Source: Bacteroidota bacterium (lineage in GTDB: Bacteria; Bacteroidota; Bacteroidia; Chitinophagales; LD1). Taken from it: a DNA stretch of 64,000 bases. The notes beneath the pieces are model-generated. The model saw only the letters and a program-made list of their open reading frames with translations. It was not told where the DNA came from and made no database searches. The stretch lies in the NCBI GenBank assembly GCA_947475165.1, contig CANJLD010000005.1:62001-126000 (forward strand). Reading direction: 5' to 3'. This document shows, one piece after another, positions 34,190 through 44,433 of the stretch. A program made the translations under genes and the position numbers. How positions within the stretch are numbered: the first letter of the stretch is position 1; every line of letters begins with the position of its first letter.

Positions 34190-35413
34190 TTGAAATCTGC
34201 ATTAGCAAAATACCTCTCCATCCCACGTGTAATCATCAATCTGATGCTCGCGGATGTATTTCTGCAACTCATCAACTCGGCATTTACCATGTTGTTGAAT
34301 TATTTAATGCTTGACCACGGCTTTAAAGATTTTGAAATTGCCAGCATGATTGGCAACCGGTATCTTACTGTATTGCTTTGTTCTGTTCCACTCGCGCTTT
34401 TAGTAAAAGGCAAAAGATTAAAACCCTTTATGCTTACCGGTGCTATCTCCTCTCCTATTGTTGCCTTGCTTTTAATCTTCGGTATACACACGCACAACAC
34501 CGAACTCATTCGTATCCTCATGTCACTTTGGGGAATTACATTTTCGCTCTTACAGATTTTAGTAATGCCTTACATTCTGCTGAACGGAAGCAAAGAGCAC
34601 GAAACAGAAAGTATTGCGCTCTTCTTCAGTGCCGGTAACTTCACTACCATCTTTGTAGGCATGTTGGGATTCTTTCTTCCTTTCATCAGCAGTTTCTTTA
34701 CAACGGAAGTGTTACTCGTTTTCTATTCCACACTCGGTTTGCTTGGAATTTATTTTGTACAACAACTTCCGGAACGCGAAAACATTGGAACTAAAATTCC
34801 TATTGCCAATATGCATTCCGATTACGATTGGGGTTTAATAGCACAGGCGGTTGTTCCTTCATTCTTGATTGCACTTGGTGCAGGATTTACCATACCGGTT
34901 ATCAATCTTTTCTTTCACGATGTGCACGGCATGGAAGCACCAGCTTTCTCTATTATGAATTCCATAGCCTTTACTTTAGTTGTTATTACCGCGTTGGCTA
35001 TTCCTGAAATAAAAAGACGCTTTGGTTATCAGGTAGCCATTACCTTAATGCAATCGCTGGCTATTGTTTTCCTTTTCATTATGGCAACTACCGAATGGTA
35101 TAATCATACTTCTTACGGACTCATCATAGCTGCTGTAACTTTTACTTTACGTCAACCGCTCATGAATATGGCAGGGCCGCTCACCAGCGAACTCACGCTA
35201 AACTATGTTGGCGAGCGCAACCGCGAAATGATGTCAGCAATCAACGCATCCATTTGGAGTGGATGTTGGTTTGTCAGTGCAAAAATATTTTCGGTGTTGC
35301 GCGAAGCTGATTTTGCTTACAGCAATATCATTTTCATTACCGTTGCGTTTTACATTATTGGAGTGGTGTGGTATTATGGCTTAATTAAGAAGCACGAGAA
35401 AAATACAAAGTAA
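34190..35413 (+). CDS. MFS-type transporter
   Basis: 407 residues with about 11-12 predicted membrane helices and a charged centre (HSDYDWG) between the two halves. Individual signature motifs of MFS families are weak; the best clue is the two-times-six layout and the GERNREMMSAINASIWSG segment. Substrate unknown. The reading frame begins with TTG at 34190; the first internal ATG (at MLADVFLQ) would remove the start of the first helix, so the start is uncertain. It lies about 90 bp after miaA, with an inverted repeat between them. Confidence 0.75.
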   Translation: MKSALAKYLSIPRVIINLMLADVFLQLINSAFTMLLNYLMLDHGFKDFEIASMIGNRYLTVLLCSVPLALLVKGKRLKPFMLTGAISSPIVALLLIFGIHTHNTELIRILMSLWGITFSLLQILVMPYILLNGSKEHETESIALFFSAGNFTTIFVGMLGFFLPFISSFFTTEVLLVFYSTLGLLGIYFVQQLPERENIGTKIPIANMHSDYDWGLIAQAVVPSFLIALGAGFTIPVINLFFHDVHGMEAPAFSIMNSIAFTLVVITALAIPEIKRRFGYQVAITLMQSLAIVFLFIMATTEWYNHTSYGLIIAAVTFTLRQPLMNMAGPLTSELTLNYVGERNREMMSAINASIWSGCWFVSAKIFSVLREADFAYSNIIFITVAFYIIGVVWYYGLIKKHEKNTK

Positions 35414-35536
35414 CACTTCAACTTTCAAATTCCGCATTTCAAATTCTGTTTCCTTCGCTTTGGTAAAAACGACTGAAATATTTCATAGCACTTGCCGTCA
35501 TTCGTAGCATACCATTCATCATTAAACCATTCCATT

Positions 35537-36073
35537 ATGTTAGTTCTTATCTTCTTCCTCGGTGTTGTTAGCTGGACGCTTACTGAATATCTTCTTCACC
35601 GTTTTCTTGGGCACGTACACAAAGGCAAAAACTTTTTTAAGGCAGAACACTTGCAGCACCATGCCAAGGCAAACTACTTTGCACCGGCTTATAAAAAGGC
35701 GGCAATGGCAGTAATGGTATCGGTAACACTTGTTGCGCTTATTAGTTTGTTTGCTTCTATACAAACAGCAGTAGCGTTCGTTCTTGGTTTTGTAATGATG
35801 TATTTTATGTATGAAGCCACGCATGCGCGCTTTCACCGCAAAGAACCGATTGCAAAGCCCTTCATCATTTTAAGAAAACATCATTTCTATCATCATTTTC
35901 ATAACCCAAAAATGAACCACGGACTAACTACTCGCTTTTGGGATAGGGTATTCGGCACGTTCAAAAGAGTGGAGCAAGTAAATGTTCCAAAGCAAATGAG
36001 TATGCAATGGCTTTTAGAAGATGATGAAATTAAAGATGCTTATGCGCAGCATTTTAGAATTTCGAGGAGATAA
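35537..36073 (+). CDS. Fatty acid hydroxylase/sterol desaturase-superfamily membrane protein
   Basis: 178 residues from ATG 35537, the start before the first hydrophobic segment. Histidine clusters HRFLGH, HLQHH, HARFH, HHFYHHFH and NHG are arranged like the di-iron ligands of the superfamily. Two to four membrane segments. The substrate could be a fatty acid, carotenoid or sterol-like lipid. The frame extends upstream to a TTG at 35492, but that extension is not hydrophobic and looks like leader. Confidence 0.8.
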   Translation: MLVLIFFLGVVSWTLTEYLLHRFLGHVHKGKNFFKAEHLQHHAKANYFAPAYKKAAMAVMVSVTLVALISLFASIQTAVAFVLGFVMMYFMYEATHARFHRKEPIAKPFIILRKHHFYHHFHNPKMNHGLTTRFWDRVFGTFKRVEQVNVPKQMSMQWLLEDDEIKDAYAQHFRISRR

Positions 36074-36329
36074 TTACTGTTTCTGCTTCAGATAATTATG
36101 ATTTTTATCGCCTGTTCAGGCATTGGTGCGGGAATACGACTGCCATTCCATTAAAAATTCTACAATTCTGTGACAATCCTTTCGGACAGTTTTTGCGTCT
36201 ATATATAAGGGTGTGCATATTTTTTTTGCGCGACAGTCAGCCGGAATGATATTTTGGCTCTTATTAGTATTAAATGTTTTATGAAAATAGTGGCATGGTT
36301 TTAATCCATTAACTATAAACGAGAGACAG

Positions 36330-38918
36330 ATGGCCTACAAAAATTATAAATTCAAAACCCTTCGCGTATTTGCAAGCGATGAGTGGCTTGCCAACCGCAG
36401 CCGCGAATACCGCAGCGTTTTTGACCGCACCGAAACTACTTACATAAGTGCAGAGATTGCTTTTTACAATAAGCTGTTTGATGAGCAGGATTGGGAAACT
36501 ACGGTTACGCTCAAAGCGTTTTCGCATGCCGAGGGAAAGAAGAAGGAGTTGAGTTCGCAGGATGAGAAGAGAAAGATTCGTTTGGATGAGAATGTGGTTT
36601 ACATCAATAAGGGTTGGGGCATGGCTACTGCCGGTTCGTTCTGGACAGCCGGTGAATACAGTTGGGAGGCTTACATTGATAATGAACTGATAGGCACGAA
36701 GCGTTTTTATGTGGAGGATATTGGCAGAGTGAGTGCAGATGATAATCCCTATTTTGATATTGAGAGCATCCGCTTTTTTACCGGTGACTACAATGCGGTG
36801 AATAATGAGAACAAAGTTTATTTAAAGCAGATAAGCCGCAACGAAACGCAGTATCTGTATGCTGAATTTAAATTCCGCAACAAGGTTGCTGTGGAGTGGA
36901 ACTGCGAACTGTTCTTCAACTGGTATAATGCTTCGGGTTTGCTGAAAGCGCGTATTGAGCGTTTCCGCAAAATAGAAGCCGGAAAAGAGGACGAGGTTTT
37001 TCCTTTTAATGAAGGTTGGGGAAATGATATACCGGGCACCTGGAAGGATAATCACTACCGGTTGGAAGTTATTTTTATGGATACGGTAATTGCGGTGCTG
37101 CATTTAGACACCGGTGAAGAAGATGAGGAAGGGGAAGTGGAAATTACTACCGTGAGCGGAAACATTGCTACGGTTAGCACCACTCCTTCTGCCGCACCTG
37201 ATGAATCGCTTGATTCGAGCGTGAAGAAATTGGATGATTTGATTGGTTTGGAAGAGTTGAAGAAGGAAGTAAGAAATCACATTGATTATCTGAACTTCTT
37301 AAAGCTGCGTCAGGAAAGAGGATTTAAAGATTCGGAAAGAATAAATCTTCACTCGGTATTCACCGGTAACCCCGGAACCGGTAAGACAACGGTTGTAAAA
37401 TTGCTCGGGCAGATTTACAAAAGCATGGGCTTGCTGAGTAAAGGTCATGTAAAAGAAGTTGACCGGTCACAACTAATTGGCGAATACATCGGGCAGACTG
37501 CACCGAAAGTGAAGAAGGCGATTGAGGAAGCGAAAGGCGGAATTCTTTTTATTGATGAAGCGTATTCACTCGCAAGAGAATCGGATGATTCGAAAGATTT
37601 TGGAAAGGAAGCCATTGAAGTTTTGATAAAGGAAATGAGCGATGGATCGAAAGACCTGGCGATTATGGTTGCCGGTTATCCGCATGAGATGGATATTTTC
37701 CTGAAATCGAATCCGGGAATGAAATCGCGCTTTGCGAATTACTTCCACTTTGAAGATTATCTGCCGGATGAATTGCATTCGATTGCCTTGGGTTACACTG
37801 CATCGAAGAATGTGCACATGACGGAAGCGGCACAAAATTATTTAGCCGACCAGTTGATGGAAGGTTTCCGTAACCGCGATAAAACTTTCGGAAATGCACG
37901 TTTTGCTATTTCGATTATTGATGAAGCAAAAATGAATCTCGGATTGCGCCTGATGAAACGCGCTGACTTGCGCGAGTTAGACGGTACTATGCTCTCTACC
38001 ATTGAACAAGAAGATGTGGAGCAGGTATTTAAGCAGCGAGGCAAACGCAAGTTCAACATTAACATCAATGAAAAGCTATTGCAGAATGCTTTAGATGAGT
38101 TGAATGAACTTGTTGGAATCAGCAATATTAAAAACGAGGTGAATGAATTGGTGAAACTTGTTCGCTTCTATCATGACATCGGAAAAGATGTGCTGAATAA
38201 ATTTTCACTTCACACCGTGTTCACCGGTAACCCGGGAACCGGTAAGACAACCGTGGCGCGAATCATGGGCAAAATTTACAAAGCTCTTGGCTTGATTGAG
38301 CGCGGGCATATGGTTGAACTTGACAGACAAGGTTTAGTAGCAGGCTTTGTAGGACAAACAGCTTTGAAAACAGACGAGCGGATTAAAGAAGCAAAAGGCG
38401 GTGTATTGTTTATTGATGAAGCTTACGCGCTAGGAGAAGGAAATGATTTCGGAAGAGAAGCGATTGAAACCTTGCTGAAAAGAATGGAAGACAGCCGCGG
38501 TGAGTTTGCGGTAATCGTTGCCGGTTATACCGACCCGATGACCCGCTTCCTTGAATCTAATCCGGGCCTGCGTTCACGCTTTGACAGAACGTTTACGTTC
38601 AACGATTACAACGAAACAGAATTGTTCCGCATTGCGCTTTCATTATTGAAAACGGAAAACATTCGTTTAGATAACGAGGCATACGACTACTTACAGAAAT
38701 ACATCAGTTCTATTTACATCTACCGTGATAAGTATTTTGGTAACGCCCGCGAAATTCGCAAGTTGATTGCCGAAGCAGTTCAGAATCAGAATTTGCGTTT
38801 GGCATCTATGAAAAAAGAAGACCGGACGAAAGAAATGCTGGAGACCATGAATCTCGAAGATTTGAAAGAATTTAAAATCAACGAAGGTAAACGTGGCAGT
38901 TTAGGGTTTAAATACTAA
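36330..38918 (+). CDS. Tandem CbxX/CfqX-type AAA ATPase with duplicated N-terminal beta modules
   Basis: 862 residues. Residues 1-270 hold two related beta-rich modules of about 120 residues. Each has an (L/I)RVF/RFF strand, an R-x-E-T-x-Y-x-x-AE-x-x-F-x-NK pattern and a later GWG-x-G-x-W block. After a linker (about 270-300) come two AAA domains of the CbbX/SpoVK family. The first has Walker [10 protein letters not shown] at 346-354 (Lys352), Walker [14 protein letters not shown] and arginine-finger region [10 protein letters not shown]. The second has Walker A at 633-641 (Lys639), [13 protein letters not shown] and [10 protein letters not shown]. Both sites look intact. The protein probably remodels a protein partner; the partner is unknown. 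A Nudix gene follows 12 bp downstream. Confidence 0.9.
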   Translation: MAYKNYKFKTLRVFASDEWLANRSREYRSVFDRTETTYISAEIAFYNKLFDEQDWETTVTLKAFSHAEGKKKELSSQDEKRKIRLDENVVYINKGWGMATAGSFWTAGEYSWEAYIDNELIGTKRFYVEDIGRVSADDNPYFDIESIRFFTGDYNAVNNENKVYLKQISRNETQYLYAEFKFRNKVAVEWNCELFFNWYNASGLLKARIERFRKIEAGKEDEVFPFNEGWGNDIPGTWKDNHYRLEVIFMDTVIAVLHLDTGEEDEEGEVEITTVSGNIATVSTTPSAAPDESLDSSVKKLDDLIGLEELKKEVRNHIDYLNFLKLRQERGFKDSERINLHSVFTGNPGTGKTTVVKLLGQIYKSMGLLSKGHVKEVDRSQLIGEYIGQTAPKVKKAIEEAKGGILFIDEAYSLARESDDSKDFGKEAIEVLIKEMSDGSKDLAIMVAGYPHEMDIFLKSNPGMKSRFANYFHFEDYLPDELHSIALGYTASKNVHMTEAAQNYLADQLMEGFRNRDKTFGNARFAISIIDEAKMNLGLRLMKRADLRELDGTMLSTIEQEDVEQVFKQRGKRKFNININEKLLQNALDELNELVGISNIKNEVNELVKLVRFYHDIGKDVLNKFSLHTVFTGNPGTGKTTVARIMGKIYKALGLIERGHMVELDRQGLVAGFVGQTALKTDERIKEAKGGVLFIDEAYALGEGNDFGREAIETLLKRMEDSRGEFAVIVAGYTDPMTRFLESNPGLRSRFDRTFTFNDYNETELFRIALSLLKTENIRLDNEAYDYLQKYISSIYIYRDKYFGNAREIRKLIAEAVQNQNLRLASMKKEDRTKEMLETMNLEDLKEFKINEGKRGSLGFKY

Positions 38919-38930
38919 TTCATTTTTTAC

Positions 38931-39410
38931 ATGTCGGCATTACCTCTCAAACGATTTAATGTTCGTGTTTACGGCTTGCTTATAAATCATAATCAGCAAT
39001 TATTGGTTGCTGATGAAGCATTTAAAAGCGGGCAGCTTGCTACTAAGTTTCCCGGTGGAGGTTTGGAATTAGGGGAAGGATTGATTGACGGATTGAAAAG
39101 AGAGTTTATAGAAGAAACAGGAATTGAAGTGGAAGTAAAAGAACATTTTTACACCACCGATTTTTTTGTGCAGTCAGCTTTCGAACTTTCTGCGGATAGC
39201 CAGCTCATCAGCATTTACTACATCGTTGAATCAAAAGACTGGAACCGGATTAAAACTTCGGATAAGAAATTCGATTTTGAATTTGTGAAAGGGAAAGAAT
39301 CTGAATCTTTCCGCTGGGTAAATATTTCTGAATTAGAAAGCGAAACAGATATTGTCCTTCCTATTGATAAAGTGGTAGTGCAAAAATTAGCTGAGCACTT
39401 CAGCAAGTAG
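38931..39410 (+). CDS. Nudix hydrolase
   Basis: 159 residues with the Nudix box GGLELGEGLIDGLKREFIEE followed by TGI (Gx5Ex7REUxEExGU). It hydrolyses a nucleoside diphosphate linked to another moiety, exact substrate unknown. The start ATG is 12 bp after the AAA ATPase stop, so the two may share a transcript. Confidence 0.9.
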   Translation: MSALPLKRFNVRVYGLLINHNQQLLVADEAFKSGQLATKFPGGGLELGEGLIDGLKREFIEETGIEVEVKEHFYTTDFFVQSAFELSADSQLISIYYIVESKDWNRIKTSDKKFDFEFVKGKESESFRWVNISELESETDIVLPIDKVVVQKLAEHFSK

Positions 39411-39412
39411 AA

Positions 39413-40093
39413 TTACTTCCTTCTGTTTTTATCGTAAACTTTGTAAACCAGTGGAATTGCAATAAGCACAACAAACGCATATTGCCACCAAGGGAACCGG
39501 TGTTCCGAACCGGTAAACAGATTTATTAACGGAGCGCAGATAAGCAACACAACAGCAATTACTGCAAACACTTTCGCCCATACTGATTCATAGATTGTTT
39601 TTGCGGTAATCCGTTTCCCTGTGTGTCTGTTAAAAGTATTTATCCGTTGCGTAATATTCTGTAGTGCTTCTGCATAAATTATTACATCATCGTCATTATT
39701 GGTCACTGCTGAAAGATGAAACTTATACGGCTTTATTTCTGTCTGAAAGCTCATAAAGTAAGCCCCATCATATTCGTCATCCCAAAAATTGGTGATTTGT
39801 TCCCACTGCAAAACAAAGTCGTCAGGAAACAGAAAGCCATTATCGAGAAACTCTACGCGCAATTCGTCACCGGTTACTGTCAGTTTTATTTTGGGAGAAA
39901 TTCTTTTCACCATCCACAACACCAATACGATAATACAAGCCAACAGCACACAAATTATGGCAAACACCAGCCAGTCAGGCATATCTGGAAACTGAACCAT
40001 TACATAGATAAACGGCAGGATGATTAATGGAACAATCACAATCGTCCAGACAATTTTCCAATACTGCGCGAACCGGAGATTGTATTCATTCAT
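39413..40093 (-). CDS. Membrane protein of unknown function
   Basis: 226 residues from the ATG at 40093 (MNEYNLRFAQYWK); an ATG at 40111 is also in frame. Two hydrophobic helices near the N-terminus (about 15-38, 43-66) are followed by a soluble beta-rich segment (about 70-150) resembling a PH-like or bPH domain, then two further helices (about 165-188, 200-215). I do not recognise a family. Convergent with the Nudix gene, only 2 bp between stops. Confidence 0.6.
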   Translation of the reverse strand: MNEYNLRFAQYWKIVWTIVIVPLIILPFIYVMVQFPDMPDWLVFAIICVLLACIIVLVLWMVKRISPKIKLTVTGDELRVEFLDNGFLFPDDFVLQWEQITNFWDDEYDGAYFMSFQTEIKPYKFHLSAVTNNDDDVIIYAEALQNITQRINTFNRHTGKRITAKTIYESVWAKVFAVIAVVLLICAPLINLFTGSEHRFPWWQYAFVVLIAIPLVYKVYDKNRRK

Positions 40094-40227
40094 CGTGATA
40101 AATCTATTCAATTTTCGTAGTCATTCAGTTTCAGTTTGAAACAAAAAAACCTTTGTAAGCCACAATATCCAGATACGAACTTAACTTTCCAATGAGGCGT
40201 AATACATGGCATACTAAATAAACGATT

Positions 40228-40740
40228 ATGTCAAATCTCAACTCAGCCTTTGAACAGTATCACATGACACATGGAAATTTTGTAGAAGCTTACAAGATGG
40301 TGAACGATTATGTAACCGAACTTTACAAACTGCCTAAACGGTTTTTAGATGAAACCGAAGGCACTATGAATTTACTTACCGGAAGACATTTCGCGCCTCA
40401 GGCTCCTTCTGCCAGCGATTCATCAATGCGTGTTATAGTTAACTTCATGGACCAGATAGATGAGTTTACCATGAGCACTATCGGTTTGTTCAACGAACAC
40501 ATGAAACACATGGACGAAACAGAGGTTTACATGAAGAAAGTAATTGCGCTTGATTCGAAATCGGATGAAAGAAATCCGCTTGAGTTTGCTACAGAATATA
40601 CGGCACTTACGCCTAAAGTAATTGAACTGATGGATGGTTTGAAACAGATTAAAACAAAAGCAGATGATACTTTGGTTTGGTTAGAAAAATTAGAAGTGAA
40701 GTGGGAAGATGTGCAGGTGAAAATTAAGCTGGCTGCTTAA
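40228..40740 (+). CDS. Helical protein, member 1 of a tandem paralogue pair
   Basis: 170 residues, soluble, predicted almost all alpha-helical. It shares with the next gene the motifs LYxLPKxFxxE, APxxSDxxMR, FxxxIxxFxxxxxGLFxEH, YMKKV and LTALxP, and the same C-terminal AA. No signal peptide. I do not recognise a family. The pair sits downstream of the AAA-Nudix region, transcribed in the same direction, with a separate leader of about 120 bp each, so they are probably a recent duplication with their own promoters. Confidence 0.65.
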   Translation: MSNLNSAFEQYHMTHGNFVEAYKMVNDYVTELYKLPKRFLDETEGTMNLLTGRHFAPQAPSASDSSMRVIVNFMDQIDEFTMSTIGLFNEHMKHMDETEVYMKKVIALDSKSDERNPLEFATEYTALTPKVIELMDGLKQIKTKADDTLVWLEKLEVKWEDVQVKIKLAA

Positions 40741-40868
40741 AACAAAAACGTTCTTTAAAAAGGTTACGGAATTTAGCATTTGACAAATTGTGGCTTGTCC
40801 GTTACAACCGGCAATACATTGCGCTGGGGCAGTAAAGCATATATCTTGTTATCATAAATCAACAGATT

Positions 40869-41366
40869 ATGACCCAACAGGAAAACACTTACGACCACTA
40901 CTGCAACTTACACCGCCAGTTTATTGACGAATACAAAACTATAAGCGCAAACATTGCAGAGCTTTATCAACTGCCTAAAAAGTTTATAGAGGAAAATGCA
41001 GTGGCTATGGACCGGTATATGGCAGAGTCTTCTGTTCCCGGTGCACCGGATAGTTCGGATGGCACCATGAGAGGAGTGAAAGACTTCATCTACCGCATTG
41101 AAGATTTCAAGCTGCAGATAATGGGCTTGTTCTTCGAACACCGCGGGCTGATAGAAAAGTGTACTGAGTATATGAAGAAGGTGCAGGAGATAAAGTCAAG
41201 TGCAGATGCGACCGGTGCCGAAGAGAAACTGACGGCATTGATTCCGGAATTAACCAGCTTACGTTTCAGATTGAAATGTATAGAAGAAAAAGCCGGTGGA
41301 ATGCTTACCCGGTTAGAAAGTGTGGAAGGAAATTGGAAGAATATCAACGAAAAAATGGCTGCTTAA
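40869..41366 (+). CDS. Helical protein, member 2 of a tandem paralogue pair
   Basis: 165 residues, paralogue of the preceding gene (shared LYQLPKKFIEE, GAPDSSDGTMRGVKDF, GLFFEHRG, YMKKVQEI, LTALIPEL). It probably forms a helical bundle. No catalytic residues stand out. A terminator follows 36 bp downstream. Function unknown. Confidence 0.65.
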   Translation: MTQQENTYDHYCNLHRQFIDEYKTISANIAELYQLPKKFIEENAVAMDRYMAESSVPGAPDSSDGTMRGVKDFIYRIEDFKLQIMGLFFEHRGLIEKCTEYMKKVQEIKSSADATGAEEKLTALIPELTSLRFRLKCIEEKAGGMLTRLESVEGNWKNINEKMAA

Positions 41367-41401
41367 ACAGCAATACATAAAGAGTTCATGTGTCTTAGGT
41401 T

Positions 41402-41428
41402 AACTCCTCTCGCGTAAGCAGAGGAGTT
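41402..41428 (+). terminator. Intrinsic terminator after the helical-protein pair
   Basis: Stem AACTCCTCT/AGAGGAGTT with a 9-nt loop, followed by TTTCTTTT. Confidence 0.8.
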
Positions 41429-41441
41429 TTTCTTTTAATAC

Positions 41442-41505
41442 AAGCCACGAATTACACGAATTAAAGACAAGCTATCCTTGTATTAATTCGTGTAATTCGT
41501 GGCTT
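41442..41505. repeat. 23-bp perfect inverted repeat containing CACGAATTACACGAATT
   Basis: Arms AAGCCACGAATTACACGAAT... at 41442-41464 and their exact reverse complement at 41483-41505, with an 18-nt spacer. It lies between convergent genes. Confidence 0.85.
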
Positions 41506-41517
41506 CTCTCTTTTGAA

Positions 41518-43317
41518 TTAGTTTGCTCTTACTCCGCCTATTCTTTTCTGAATATCGCTTAGCTCTCCCTTCGGGATAGCAGCAATTAACTTCTGTGTGT
41601 ATTCGCGTTGAGGATTGTTGTAGATATCATCGCTGATGCCCATCTCTTCCACCTTTCCTTTATTCATTACCACCATGCGGTCGCTCATGAATTTTACTAC
41701 CGATAAATCGTGAGAGATGAAGATATACGTGAACTTAAATTCTTCGCGGAGTTGAATCAACAGGTTCAACACCTGCGCCTGCACCGATACATCGAGTGCC
41801 GATACTGATTCATCGCAGATAATAAACTTAGGATTGAGCGACAGGGCGCGCGCAATACAAATACGCTGACGCTGCCCTCCCGAGAACTCGTGCGGGTACC
41901 GGTTGAAATGCTCCGGCTTCATGTTTACCTTGTTCAACAGGTCGAGCACTTTCTCTTTGCGCACTTTATCGTTATCGTAAATTCCATGCACCGTCATCGG
42001 TTCCATAATAGCATTGCCTATTGTGATGCGCGGGTTCAACGATGAATACGGATCCTGAAAAATGATTTGCATGTGCTTGCGCATTTCAATCATATCTTTT
42101 TGGCCCAGGTTCAGAATATTCTTTCCGTCAAAAATAATTTCACCGCCATGCGCGGGAACCAAACGAAGAATGGTTCTACCCAAAGTTGTTTTACCGCAAC
42201 CCGATTCTCCTACCAGTCCGAGTGTTTCGCCTTCGTGCACATCAAACGTTACATCATCCACCGCCTTTACATAATCGGTGGTTTTGCCCATAAAGTTTTT
42301 ACCTACCGGAAACCAGGTCTGCAGATTCTTTAATTGCAGGATGGTTCTGTTCGCCAATACTTTCTCTCTGCGCGCGCGGGTTACTTCATCACTAATTACC
42401 ACCGCGTTAATCGCATCGGCAACAGAGGTTGCTTTTGCCACCACCGTTCCGTCTTCCTTCTCTTCCATAAAATCAACTACGGTAGGAAGTTTACTTAATC
42501 TCTTACCCAATGGCGGACGGCAAGCCAATAAACTTTTTGTGTACGGATGTTGCGGGTTGCCGAAAATTTCAAGCACCGGTCCCTGCTCTACAATCTTTCC
42601 TTTATACATTACCAAAACACGGTCGGCAATTTCTGCTATTACACCAAGGTCGTGCGTAATGAAAATAATGGAGCTGTCAATTTCGCCTTTCAACTGCGCC
42701 ATCAAATCGAGGATGGTGGCTTGCACGGTTACATCAAGCGCGGTAGTCGGCTCATCGGCAATCAGTATGCTCGGGTTGCAACTCATGGCCATCGCAATCA
42801 TCACACGCTGTTTCTGTCCGCCCGATAACTGGTGAGGGTAAGCATCTAAAATGCGCTGCGGGTTCGGCAGCTTTACCTTCTCAAACATCTTGAGGGTAAT
42901 TTCCTGTGCTTGTTTCTTGGTTACCTTCTGGTGCAGCACAATCGCTTCCACCACCTGGTCGCCACAGGTAAACACCGGGTTGAGCGAGGTCATGGGCTCC
43001 TGAAAAATCATCGAGATTTCGTTGCCGCGGTATTTGCGCATTTCCTCTTCGGTAATCTTCGTAAGGTCAACAACGGTTCCGTCTTTCTTATGAAAATTTA
43101 TTTCGCCCGAAGCGATACGCCCCGGAGGGTTAGGTATCAGGCGCATAGCACTAAGCGAAGTAACCGACTTACCGGAACCGGACTCGCCCACAATACCAAT
43201 GGTTTCGCCACGGTGCAGCACAAACGAAATATCGTTCACCGCTTTTACAATGCCGTCATCGGTTTTAAACTCGGTTACCAGGTTCTTTACTTCGAGTAAT
43301 ATTTTTCTGTCGCTCAT
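41518..43317 (-). CDS. Fused dipeptide/oligopeptide ABC transporter ATPase (two nucleotide-binding domains)
   Basis: 599 residues, two complete ABC ATPase domains in one chain. The N-terminal domain has Walker A GESGSGKSVT and signature LSGGQKQR; the C-terminal domain has GESGCGKTTL and FSGGQRQR. Each is followed by a Walker B with ADEPTTALDV or CDESVSALDV, the ALDV form typical of the Dpp/Opp peptide-importer ATPases. The layout matches DppD-DppF fusions such as GsiA. No permease or binding protein lies in the window, so the partner membrane subunits are elsewhere. Confidence 0.9.
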   Translation of the reverse strand: MSDRKILLEVKNLVTEFKTDDGIVKAVNDISFVLHRGETIGIVGESGSGKSVTSLSAMRLIPNPPGRIASGEINFHKKDGTVVDLTKITEEEMRKYRGNEISMIFQEPMTSLNPVFTCGDQVVEAIVLHQKVTKKQAQEITLKMFEKVKLPNPQRILDAYPHQLSGGQKQRVMIAMAMSCNPSILIADEPTTALDVTVQATILDLMAQLKGEIDSSIIFITHDLGVIAEIADRVLVMYKGKIVEQGPVLEIFGNPQHPYTKSLLACRPPLGKRLSKLPTVVDFMEEKEDGTVVAKATSVADAINAVVISDEVTRARREKVLANRTILQLKNLQTWFPVGKNFMGKTTDYVKAVDDVTFDVHEGETLGLVGESGCGKTTLGRTILRLVPAHGGEIIFDGKNILNLGQKDMIEMRKHMQIIFQDPYSSLNPRITIGNAIMEPMTVHGIYDNDKVRKEKVLDLLNKVNMKPEHFNRYPHEFSGGQRQRICIARALSLNPKFIICDESVSALDVSVQAQVLNLLIQLREEFKFTYIFISHDLSVVKFMSDRMVVMNKGKVEEMGISDDIYNNPQREYTQKLIAAIPKGELSDIQKRIGGVRAN

Positions 43318-43396
43318 GCTTTAAGTAGTGTATTTCTGAACGGGGTAAAAGTATTCTTAAACGGGAAGTTTGCAAAGGGAGGGAGAATGAGCAAAA

Positions 43397-43420
43397 GAGT
43401 AAATGAGTAAATGAGTAAAT
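43397..43420. repeat. Three tandem GAGTAAAT units
   Basis: A short 8-bp tandem repeat in the 165-bp gap between the ABC ATPase and the unknown protein gene. Confidence 0.6.
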
Positions 43421-43482
43421 GAAAAGCAGAACAACCAAATACAGGATGCTTTCCTGCCGATTCGGGAGTATGACAGCCAGAT

Positions 43483-44331
43483 TTAGTTTTTCGCAAACTC
43501 GTCTTTCAACTCCTGCATAAAATTATCGTGCTCTTCTTTTATGCCTTCGTAGGTTTCTATCAGGTCGTAGTTATCGGGGGTTTCTTCTAATGCCTTTTCC
43601 ATTTTCACCATCATTTTGGTGAGCATGTAGGCAATTTGATTTCTGGCAATTAGCTTAAAGTGCCATAGCAGATTGTTCAGCTTAACCCACTCGGCATATT
43701 TGGTGAAGTATTCTGTTCTTTCTTCATCGGTTTGCGGACCGCCCCTGTCGTCATACTCATCAATCCATTTTACCAGGGCTGCCGAGCGGTTCGATAAATC
43801 TTTTATTTCGGCTGGCGTTGGTTTTTTGCCAAAGGCGTTTTCGTTTGGCTTAGAAGCTTGCTTAATATAGCCCCGCTTGTTCCACTCTGCCGCGTCTTCG
43901 CTTAAAAAATCTTCATCCGGTTCCGGTAGGGTGTAGCCTTCGTATGCTGTGCCTTTTGTTTCTGCGTTTAAAAGAACGTTGGCATGTGCTAGCGATTCGC
44001 GGGCTATGCTCTTGAATATTTCATCGTGCGCTTTCTTGTATTTCAACTTCGGAAGCTGATAAGTATGAAGCGTGTTTATTTTAATCAGGAAATGTTTATC
44101 GCCCTGCAATAACAGTTCCCCATTGATGTAACAGGTAAGCTGGTCGAAGGGCTCATCGTTATCATCACCGGTGTCGGTGGCTACGCTTATGCTCCAGTCC
44201 CAGAAGTATTTATTCTTTTTGCTCTGGTCGGGCTGGTTGCCGAAACAAATCATGTTTACTTCTACTTCATCAAGCTTTATTGATGTGCCGGGCAGGTTTA
44301 TCTGCGTTTCTAATTTTACCGATGGCTTCAT
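43483..44331 (-). CDS. Protein of unknown function (282 aa)
   Basis: A soluble acidic protein with no signal peptide. It has a short beta-rich start (ETQINLPGTSIKLDEVEVNM), a Lys-rich centre (KYKKAHDEIFKSIARESLAH) and a helical C-terminal half with a long charged helix (about 235-282). I recognise no domain. Its start at 44331 is followed upstream by an 80-bp gap and then the 21-bp minisatellite. It could be a phage-like or accessory protein, but nothing supports a specific role. Confidence 0.65.
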   Translation of the reverse strand: MKPSVKLETQINLPGTSIKLDEVEVNMICFGNQPDQSKKNKYFWDWSISVATDTGDDNDEPFDQLTCYINGELLLQGDKHFLIKINTLHTYQLPKLKYKKAHDEIFKSIARESLAHANVLLNAETKGTAYEGYTLPEPDEDFLSEDAAEWNKRGYIKQASKPNENAFGKKPTPAEIKDLSNRSAALVKWIDEYDDRGGPQTDEERTEYFTKYAEWVKLNNLLWHFKLIARNQIAYMLTKMMVKMEKALEETPDNYDLIETYEGIKEEHDNFMQELKDEFAKN

Positions 44332-44433
44332 GGTGTTTGTTTTTTATAAAACAAGTTCTTCGGGCTTAGTATGAGTTCCTTCGCCTTGACACAAAAGAAC
44401 TAAAAAATCAAATTAAAAAGGTGGGAGTTTAGG

